DNA from: Azophilus sp965247035
Lineage (GTDB): Bacteria; Pseudomonadota; Gammaproteobacteria; Pseudomonadales; Azotimanducaceae
Length of the DNA stretch: 64,000 nt
Direction of reading: 5' to 3'
Assembly: GCA_965247035.1 (NCBI GenBank)
Contig: CBDFGJ010000001.1
Coordinates: 186,001 to 250,000, forward strand
Each line of letters begins with the position of its first letter. Position 1 is the stretch's first letter. The notes under the pieces were generated by a model. It worked only from the letters and a program-made list of their open reading frames with translations. It was not told the DNA's origin and did not search any database. Both the position numbers and the translations under genes were made by a program. Positions 55,152 through 61,716 of this stretch are shown in pieces.

Positions 55152-55495
55152 CGCCACACGGCGCTCCGCGCTCTCCGGTTTCGCGTTGGTGCCAGGTTTT
55201 CCCGTTGCCCCGCTCCGGCAGACGCGCCTAATCGGGGGCTGCCGCCAGAAAGGGGATCGTCGATTCGCGCATTTGGCCATGAGAGGCCAATCCTTGTGCG
55301 CAACCATGGCGCCAACACCGCTCATTCGGACTATAGCGATTGCTTCAAAACCGCCCTTGCAGCCGTACGCCCGGCATCCTGAAATAGACTAATATGCGTG
55401 GCTTGGGCAATTGTGTCGTCGTTTTCAGCACAGTTCCAACTTGGCAGTCCGAGTGCAGGACAGATTGTGAAAAGCCGAGTTGAGGAGGAGTTAGG
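55152..55495. other. Intergenic region, no gene seen
   Basis: About 340 bases after the coiled-coil gene. It starts with gcgccacacggcgctccgcgc, which can form a small hairpin but lacks a T run. Nothing else was recognised. Confidence 0.4.
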
Positions 55496-55606
55496 GTGCC
55501 TGGAGAGTTGCAAAACTGTGAACGAGTATTCGTTTATCGTTTGAACGATGACGATCAGGAGCGCTTGCTGAACGCGCAGCCCGAGTTGAAGCGGCGTGGC
55601 CATTAG
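55496..55606 (+). CDS. 36-residue small ORF upstream of the MauD-like gene
   Basis: GTG 55496 is preceded by gaggaggag with 5 bases spacing, one of the best ribosome sites in the window. The product starts VPGELQNCERVFVYRLNDDD and ends LNAQPELKRRGH. It is charged and soluble. Its stop is 9 bases before the ATG of the MauD-like gene. No family is recognised. It may be a real small protein, or a leader that couples translation to the next gene. Confidence 0.45.
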   Translation: MPGELQNCERVFVYRLNDDDQERLLNAQPELKRRGH

Positions 55607-55615
55607 CCGCTAGCT

Positions 55616-56188
55616 ATGGGTTGGAGCATGGCTGGTCTAATTGCATCGCAAGTTGGGCTGTTGACGATTTTGGTCGGCCTGTGGGTTGCGGTGTTGTCGT
55701 TGGCGCGGCAGATCGGCGTTCTGCATGAGCGCACCGCGCCGGCCGCCGGCTTGCTGCAAAGGTTGCGGCAGGCTGACCGGATTGACTTGGACGCCATTCA
55801 GGTCACCACCCTGGCGGGCGTTGCCGGGCCGTTGCGTCGCTTTGCCGACAGCTCCTTCGCCTTGCTCTTCGTCAGCGAGGAATGCTTGGTCTGCAAGTCT
55901 TTGCTGCCGCAGTACGAAGCGCTTCTGCAACCCGCTGGCGTGACGCCCTTTGTGGTGAGCAACGCCGTCTCCTTGAGGAGCTTTTCCAACTTCGCTGCAA
56001 CCCATGGGTTGTGCCGACGCTACTGCTTGGTTAGCCCGCAATTGGCCGCCGCCCTGCAAGTTCTGCAAACGCCGACATTGGTGGTGATGGACGCCGATGG
56101 CCGGGTGGCTGAACGGGTGCGCTTGAAGGGGCCGAGACACTTGGCGCGGTTAATGTCCCGACATTTGGATTCGTTAAATTCCGCATGA
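55616..56188 (+). CDS. MauD-like membrane-anchored thioredoxin-fold protein
   Basis: This is a 190-residue protein. An N-terminal membrane helix (GLLTILVGLWVAVLSLARQI) is followed by the MauD signature GVLHERTAPA. A thioredoxin-like domain has Cys-x2-Cys in SEECLVCKSLLPQYE near residue 95 and the cis-Pro in LQTPTLVVMDADG. MauD assists disulfide formation in methylamine dehydrogenase. Here there is no mauE or dehydrogenase gene beside it, so its target is unknown. ATG 55616 is used, with ATG 55628 possible. Confidence 0.75.
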   Translation: MGWSMAGLIASQVGLLTILVGLWVAVLSLARQIGVLHERTAPAAGLLQRLRQADRIDLDAIQVTTLAGVAGPLRRFADSSFALLFVSEECLVCKSLLPQYEALLQPAGVTPFVVSNAVSLRSFSNFAATHGLCRRYCLVSPQLAAALQVLQTPTLVVMDADGRVAERVRLKGPRHLARLMSRHLDSLNSA

Positions 56189-56344
56189 AGGCAACCAGAA
56201 GGGTGGTGGCTGGGCGCTGTGCTCGGTGAATGCAGGCCACCTTGCCGAGAACTGCTACCAGGCCCATCCCTTTGCCGCCATGTCCATCAGGAGCGTGCGG
56301 ATTCAGTCCGGCTTAAAGCTTGAGGCAACGGAGCGCTAGTTGTT

Positions 56345-57385
56345 GTGGACCCTTTTTCCCAAGCGGCTCTAGGTGCCGTCACCGCCCGCAGCGTGGCGCC
56401 AAGGGACATGGTGCGAGGGGTGTTGATCTCTGGAGCAGTGCTTGGCGCCGCCCCGGATATCGACATCCTGTTTTCCTTTGGCGGCTTTTTCGACAACTTG
56501 GTCCATCACCGAGGCTTGACCCACTCCTTGATCGTTCTGCTGTTGGCCGGTCCCTTGCTTGGGCACTGGCTGTGGCGACGCTTTGGCGACGGCGGGCGTT
56601 GGCGTCGGCAGCACCTGTGGTGGCTTGCAATCGCCTCCTTGGCGCTGCTTTCCCATCCGTTGCTTGATTGGCTCACGCCTTACGGCACACAACTGCTTGC
56701 GCCGTTGTCGGAACGCCGGTTCGCCGTCAACGCCATGCCGATTGTGGACCCCATTTACACCCTAATTCTGCTGTTGGGGTTGGTTTTGGGGATGGTCTTC
56801 AAGGCGTCATATTGGCGCAAGGCGGCTGCTTTGGCTGCTTTGGCGCTGAGTTGCGCCTATCTTGCCTATGGTTGGCAGCAGAATCAGGCGGCTGAGCGAT
56901 TCGCCGTCGAGCAGTTGGCGGCGGAAGGCTTGGCGGACTATGAATTAAGCGCCTTTCCGACCATTTTGCAGACGCACTATCGACGTATCGTGGTGCGTAC
57001 CGAAGCAGCGGTGCGGGTGGGCTATGTCTCCACTTGGTCCCCCTGCGCCATTGATTGGGGAATAGCGGGCCGCAGTGCCGAACGGGCGGGGGAGCGCGTG
57101 GCGGGCACCGCCGAGGGACGTATCTTCCAATGGTTCACCATGGGTTGGAGCCACCCCTCCGTGCGGCGGACGGCGGATGGATTCGAGGTGGTTGTGAGCG
57201 ATCTCAGGTATGGGGCCACCTTGGACCCCACGGAGAGCTTGTTCTCCACCCTGGCTTGGTTTGATGCGGGTTGGCGGCTGATCGAACGCCCAGTCGGTCG
57301 ATGGGCTGGCCCCGATGCTGATCGAGTTAATTTGGCTAGCCTCTTCGCTGCGGCCTACGCGCCGGACTGCGCCAAGGCCAACTAA
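56345..57385 (+). CDS. YdjM/DUF457-type membrane-bound metal-dependent hydrolase
   Basis: This 346-residue protein starts (GTG) MDPFSQAALGAVTARSV. Conserved histidines and acids of the family lie in APDIDILFSFGGFFDN, VHHRGLTHSLIVLLL and LSHPLLDWLTPYG. Four or five hydrophobic helices fill the first 190 residues, and a soluble domain of about 150 residues follows. The family (PF04307) includes LexA-regulated YdjM. Its reaction is not known. No LexA box was identified upstream. Confidence 0.82.
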   Translation: MDPFSQAALGAVTARSVAPRDMVRGVLISGAVLGAAPDIDILFSFGGFFDNLVHHRGLTHSLIVLLLAGPLLGHWLWRRFGDGGRWRRQHLWWLAIASLALLSHPLLDWLTPYGTQLLAPLSERRFAVNAMPIVDPIYTLILLLGLVLGMVFKASYWRKAAALAALALSCAYLAYGWQQNQAAERFAVEQLAAEGLADYELSAFPTILQTHYRRIVVRTEAAVRVGYVSTWSPCAIDWGIAGRSAERAGERVAGTAEGRIFQWFTMGWSHPSVRRTADGFEVVVSDLRYGATLDPTESLFSTLAWFDAGWRLIERPVGRWAGPDADRVNLASLFAAAYAPDCAKAN

Positions 57386-57390
57386 GCAAA

Positions 57391-57491
57391 CCGTTCATGG
57401 AACCACCTTTAAGCGGAGCGGGTCTGATCGGGCTTTGGTTGCGAGTGGGCTTGCGACGCTTGCCTGCCGGCGCATGGCCCTGTCGTCGGTG
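57391..57491. repeat. Dispersed repeat S, copy 2
   Basis: Begins ccgttcatggaaccaccttt and matches 27933-28032 in the same orientation. It lies in the 190-base gap between the YdjM-like gene and the selD fusion. Confidence 0.65.
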
Positions 57492-57575
57492 TTGACCGGC
57501 CCCCGGTCGCTTGCTCGCCGGCTCAAACTTGGCTCAAATGGACGGATGATCAGAGTTCAAGAATGCTAGTGCGCT

Positions 57576-59927
57576 ATGAATAAGTCCGCCGTGCCCCCAG
57601 TCTACGACCTGCTGTTGGTCGGCGGCGGCCATAGCCATGTTCATGTGCTCCGCTCCTTTGGTATGGCCCCGATTGCGGGCGTTCGGATCACTGTTCTGGC
57701 TCGCGAAGTCCATACGCCGTATTCAGGCATGTTGCCCGGATACATCGCTGGTTGGCATCAATGGGATGACATCCATATTGATCTAGGCCAGCTATGCCGC
57801 TTTGCGGGTGCTCGTTTGATTCACGATGAAGCGGTGGCTCTGGACTTAGAGCAGAACCGGGTGCATTGCCAAGGGCGGCCGCCATTGCGTTTTGATCTTC
57901 TGTCCATCAACAGCGGGGCGCAGCCTGTTGCAATCGAGGCACAGCCGACATGTGGCGAGGCGCAGTCCCTATCCAGCGAGGTGCAGCCTCTATCCATTGA
58001 GGCGCAGCCTAGCCCTCCCGTCGCCTTGGGCGTGCCGGTCAAGCCCATCGGCCGCTTCCTGCCTGAATGGGAAGCCATGCGCCGAAACCTGGGACCGAGG
58101 GGCAGGTTGGTGTACGTCGGCGCCGGTGCCGGAGGCATGGAGCTTGCTTTGGCCGCTCGGCGATCGCTGCCCAAGGGCGTGTGCATCAGCATCGTCGCCG
58201 AGGAAGTCCTGCCGGGCCACAGCGGTGCAGCCCGAAAGCTGCTGAAGGCGGCGTTGGCGAAGGCGGATATCGAGTTAATTGCGGGCTTGGTCAACGGCGT
58301 TGCGCCGGGCGCTCTGCACTTTCAAGACAGCGCCGGTGCGCAATCGAGGCTTGCATTCGATCACTTGTTTTGGACCACCGGCGTGCAGGCGCCAGCCTGG
58401 GTTCGAGACAGCGCACTGACCACCGATGCCCAAGGCTTCATCCGTGTGGACAAGACCTTAGGGTCCGTTTCCCATGAACAGGTGTTCGCCGCCGGCGACA
58501 TCGTCCACTTTAGTGATCGGCAGCTGCCCAAATCCGGCGTTTACGCCGTGCGGGCCGGGCCCGTGCTGACGGACAACTTGCGCCGCCAACTGCAAGGGCG
58601 TCGGCTGCGAAACTTTAGGCCGCAACGCTTTGCGCTCAGCTTGATCAGCGTCGGGGATGGCCGGGCAGTAGCCTCATGGGGGATGTTGGCGGCGGTGGGG
58701 CGCTGGGCTTGGCGCTGGAAATTGTGGATCGATCGGCGCTTCGTGGCCCGCTATCAGGAGCTGCCCGAGATGGCGGCGAATGCACCCCAATCAGGGCCAA
58801 GGCGCAAGCTGATGAACCTGCAATTGGCCAGTGCGCAAGAGCGGCGCGGCACCACCAAAGCCGGTGTAAGCACCAACCCAAGCCCACTTTCAAGCCATTT
58901 GGCCACAAGCGCCCAAGACGCTTTGAACCCCATGCGATGCGGCGGCTGCGGCGCCAAGCTGAGTGCGGATGTCTTGCAACGGGCGTTGGCTCGGTTGCCG
59001 GACCAAGCTGCAAACGGCGTGGTGCAGGGCATTGGCGATGACGCCGCGGTGTTGGAATCGAACCCGGCACCCCTGGTGCTCACCATAGACGGTTTCCGCA
59101 GCTTGGTGGACGATCCCTATCGGTTTGGCCGCATCACCGCCCACCACTGCCTGAACGATGTGTACGCCATGGGCGCCGAGCCGACCAGCGCCATGGCTTT
59201 GGCGACGGTACCGCTGATGTCGGCGCCCATGATGGAGGACGAATTGCATCAGCTGCTTGCCGGTGCGGTGGCGGTGCTCAACGGCTTGGGCGTGCCCTTG
59301 GTTGGCGGGCATTCGGCGGAGGGAGCTGAGCTGTCCTTGGGTCTGTCGATTACCGGCGCGCTGGTGGACCCCGTGCTGGCCAAAGGTGGCGCTCGCCTTG
59401 GCGACCGCCTGATTCTGACCAAGCCCTTGGGTGTGGGAGTGCTGTTTGCGGCACACATGCGCGGCCTCGTGCGCACCGCCGAGGTGGAGAATGCACTGGC
59501 GCACATGGATCAGTCCAACTGCCTGGCGCTGTCAGTGCTGCGCCAGCATGAGGTGGGGGCGGCCACCGATGTCACCGGCTTTGGCTTGATCGGGCACTTG
59601 GCTGAAATGCTTGATGCAGCCGGTTTGGGTGCGCAAGTCTGGCTGGATCGACTGTCTGTTTTGGATGGTGTCCTAGCTGCTTTGGAGCGCGGTGCGGCCA
59701 GTGTGATGCAGGTGGAGAATGAAAAGTTCTTCTCCTCCTTTGAGATCCGAAATCACTCCCCCGCCCATGCCCGGGTGAAGCTGCTGGCGGATCCGCAAAC
59801 CGCTGGCGGCCTTTTGGCCTGCGTGCCGGAAGCGAGAGCCGGGGCTTGCCAGCAGGCATTGCTGGCGGCTGGCTACGACAGTGCTGAGATCGGCTTGATC
59901 ACGGCCGAGGAGCGGTTGATTTGTTAA
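57576..59927 (+). CDS. selD: Fusion of FAD oxidoreductase and selenide, water dikinase
   Basis: This is a 783-residue bifunctional protein. Residues 1 to about 410 are an NADH-dehydrogenase-like FAD enzyme: LLLVGGGHSHVHVLRSFG, YVGAGAGGMELALAARRS and VFAAGDIVHF. From Met453 it is SelD: MRCGGCGAKLSADVL with catalytic Cys458 and Lys461, GIGDDAAVL, VGGHSAEGAELSLG and DVTGFGLIGHLAEML. SelD makes selenophosphate for selenoproteins or selenouridine-tRNA. Such fusions are known in proteobacteria. An inserted low-complexity stretch (about residues 115-147) repeats EAQP-type units. Confidence 0.93.
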   Translation: MNKSAVPPVYDLLLVGGGHSHVHVLRSFGMAPIAGVRITVLAREVHTPYSGMLPGYIAGWHQWDDIHIDLGQLCRFAGARLIHDEAVALDLEQNRVHCQGRPPLRFDLLSINSGAQPVAIEAQPTCGEAQSLSSEVQPLSIEAQPSPPVALGVPVKPIGRFLPEWEAMRRNLGPRGRLVYVGAGAGGMELALAARRSLPKGVCISIVAEEVLPGHSGAARKLLKAALAKADIELIAGLVNGVAPGALHFQDSAGAQSRLAFDHLFWTTGVQAPAWVRDSALTTDAQGFIRVDKTLGSVSHEQVFAAGDIVHFSDRQLPKSGVYAVRAGPVLTDNLRRQLQGRRLRNFRPQRFALSLISVGDGRAVASWGMLAAVGRWAWRWKLWIDRRFVARYQELPEMAANAPQSGPRRKLMNLQLASAQERRGTTKAGVSTNPSPLSSHLATSAQDALNPMRCGGCGAKLSADVLQRALARLPDQAANGVVQGIGDDAAVLESNPAPLVLTIDGFRSLVDDPYRFGRITAHHCLNDVYAMGAEPTSAMALATVPLMSAPMMEDELHQLLAGAVAVLNGLGVPLVGGHSAEGAELSLGLSITGALVDPVLAKGGARLGDRLILTKPLGVGVLFAAHMRGLVRTAEVENALAHMDQSNCLALSVLRQHEVGAATDVTGFGLIGHLAEMLDAAGLGAQVWLDRLSVLDGVLAALERGAASVMQVENEKFFSSFEIRNHSPAHARVKLLADPQTAGGLLACVPEARAGACQQALLAAGYDSAEIGLITAEERLIC
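57918..58015. repeat. In-frame repeat insertion in the selD fusion
   Basis: Four imperfect copies of a unit like gaggcgcagcctctatcc encode PVAIEAQPTCGEAQSL and SSEVQPLSIEAQP. They fall in the oxidoreductase half, between two beta strands, where the family normally has a short loop. Confidence 0.7.
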
Positions 59928-60164
59928 GGCTGTTGCGAAATCCCGGGCGACCTTCAACGCGACGGCGTTGAGCCTGCTGAAAGCGGCCAATCGGTTCGAG
60001 TTGATTTCAGCCTTAAGGGCGAGGTCCGTCCTGATTCACTCGAGACCGCAGACTTTGGGGTTACGACCGGCCGGAAACCCACTCAAAACGCTAATGCCTC
60101 GCCAAAATTTTGGAAAGCAAGCGAAAAGAAGCGGATTCCACCCAAATCACATCGGTCTCTCGCT
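59926..60164. repeat. Dispersed repeat R, copy 3 (forward, full)
   Basis: Starts at the selD stop codon with ggctgttgcgaaatcccggg and runs through gcggccaatcggttcgagtt, ccgcagactttggggttac, ggaaacccactcaaaacgc and ccaaatcacatcggtctctc. Its end reaches the metX stop codon, so it fills almost the entire selD-metX gap. Confidence 0.75.
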
Positions 60165-61245
60165 AGAAAAATTCAGAAACCGCGGGTCGAAAACGGTTCA
60201 TGTCCACTAGAAATGAATCATGTCCCTGAATTGAAGCTAAGCGTTTGAACTCCACTTGGCGGACATGGGGCTTCAACGCCTCGGTCAATTCAAGCTGCTG
60301 CGGCAGCGGAAAGAGGAAGTCCGACGCCACGCCGATGATCAGTGCCCGCTCCAGGTCCACTTGGCTGAACACATCCACCAAGCTGCCGCCCTGGTCGGTG
60401 GCGTCGAACATGTCCATGGCGCGGGAGAGGTACAGGTAGCAGTTGGCGTCAAAAGTGCCGATGAACTTGTTGGCATGGGCTTCAAGATAGGACTCCACTT
60501 CAAAGTTGCCGCTGAATGGATGCTCGCTCGCCACCCCTTCGGTGGCCCGCTCACGGCCGAAACGCTGCGCCCACTCTTCGGCTGAGCGGTAGGTGATCAT
60601 GCCGAGTTTGCGCGCCAGCTTCATGCCGGTCATCGGGCCCTTGGCGAAGTCATACTGCCCTTGGCACCAATCCGGGTCTCGGCAAATGATCTCCCGCTGC
60701 AATGAGCGCAACGCGATGGCGAAGGGCAGGCTTTTGGCGGCGGCGGAGATGGATAAAAGGCCGCGGCTGCGCCCCGGAAAGAGCAGGGTGAAGGCGAGTG
60801 CCGTCATGCCGCCCATGGAGGCGCCGACCACGCTGTGGGCGCGGTCGATCTTCAGGTGCTCGAGCAGGATGGGGCCGGTGGCGGCGATGTCCTCAAGGCA
60901 AAGCACGGGGAAGCCCAACCGGTAGTGGGTGTTCGTGGCCGGGTTGATTGAGGCCGGCCCGGTGGAGCCGAAGCAGCTTCCCAAGGAATTGGGGCAGATG
61001 ACGAAAAACCGTTCGGTGTCAATGGGTTTGTTGGGGCCAACCATGTCCTCCCACCAACCAACTGAGGGGTCTTCAGGGGAGGAGGCGATGTGGGCGGAAG
61101 GGGATAGCCCGGTGAACACCAGCACCGCATTGTCAGCCGCTCGATTCAGTTGGCCCAAGGTTTCATAGGAGATGGTGGGCTGGTCGAGGCGACCCCGGCG
61201 TAGGTGGAGGGAGCCTGGCAGCGTCAGTTTCTTCAAGGCGCTCAT
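60163..61245 (-). CDS. metX: Homoserine O-acyltransferase (MetX)
   Basis: This 360-residue alpha/beta hydrolase-fold enzyme activates homoserine for methionine synthesis. The oxyanion segment is VFTGLSPSAHIA. The nucleophile Ser lies in VVGASMGGMTALAF (most MetX have GGSMGG). The catalytic Asp is in GVASDFLFPL and the His in IQGHDSFLVD. FCFGSTGP-like SLGSCFGSTGPASINPAT is typical. Whether acetyl- or succinyl-CoA is used is not clear from sequence alone. The last codons border repeat R copy 3. Confidence 0.92.
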   Translation of the reverse strand: MSALKKLTLPGSLHLRRGRLDQPTISYETLGQLNRAADNAVLVFTGLSPSAHIASSPEDPSVGWWEDMVGPNKPIDTERFFVICPNSLGSCFGSTGPASINPATNTHYRLGFPVLCLEDIAATGPILLEHLKIDRAHSVVGASMGGMTALAFTLLFPGRSRGLLSISAAAKSLPFAIALRSLQREIICRDPDWCQGQYDFAKGPMTGMKLARKLGMITYRSAEEWAQRFGRERATEGVASEHPFSGNFEVESYLEAHANKFIGTFDANCYLYLSRAMDMFDATDQGGSLVDVFSQVDLERALIIGVASDFLFPLPQQLELTEALKPHVRQVEFKRLASIQGHDSFLVDMNRFRPAVSEFF

Positions 61246-61716
61246 GGAGTGCCGGTGGTGGCTTAAACGGCCTTATGCCCGCCGATGAATCCGCCGCCGC
61301 CAGCGACCACGATTTTTCGTTGCCTCATGTCCTTATCTTCTTCCGTTGCTACAGGTTCTTTTTGGCTACGCGTTCACTCATTTACAGAGGGCTAATTTAT
61401 GGGGCAACGTGGAGCTGCGCTATGTTGTTGGCAGGGGCTTTTTGGCTGTCGGATTGCCTTGAGGCAGTTCAAGCGGGGCTACCCCAAAGTTCGTTAGTGA
61501 GCATCCTCGGTTCCATCCCAGCATTGTTTTCCTGCTTTTGTAGCGCCACTATAGCGCCACGCCACCCGCTATCCATGAAGGCGAAGGACAGCTGGCACTT
61601 TCAGTAGCAGTTGGCACTTTCAATAGATGGATGCACAGGTGATTGAACCATAATCGAATGATGGGTAGGATGCGCGACCGTAACCTACCACTAACTGGAG
61701 AGGGATAGGAGGGAAA
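61246..61716. other. Divergent intergenic region, no gene supported
   Basis: About 470 bases between metX and the receptor gene hold both promoters. A pair of direct repeats (ggcactttcagtag and ggcactttcaatag near 61590-61625) and an AT-rich stretch near 61340-61400 are visible. A 110-codon ORF here looks like chance. Confidence 0.45.

Noticed and set aside
54350..55325. Long open frames on both strands over the coiled-coil gene (up to 295 codons)
   Set aside because: They result from the 33-bp repeat, which is a multiple of three and free of stops in several frames. Only the frame from 54465 has a ribosome site, a plausible coil and a membrane anchor.
58932..58965. Selenocysteine in the SelD domain
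   Set aside because: The catalytic position is an ordinary Cys codon and no in-frame TGA is present in the motif.
61275..61607. 110-codon ORF between metX and the receptor
   Set aside because: No ribosome site, mixed composition and no recognisable motif.
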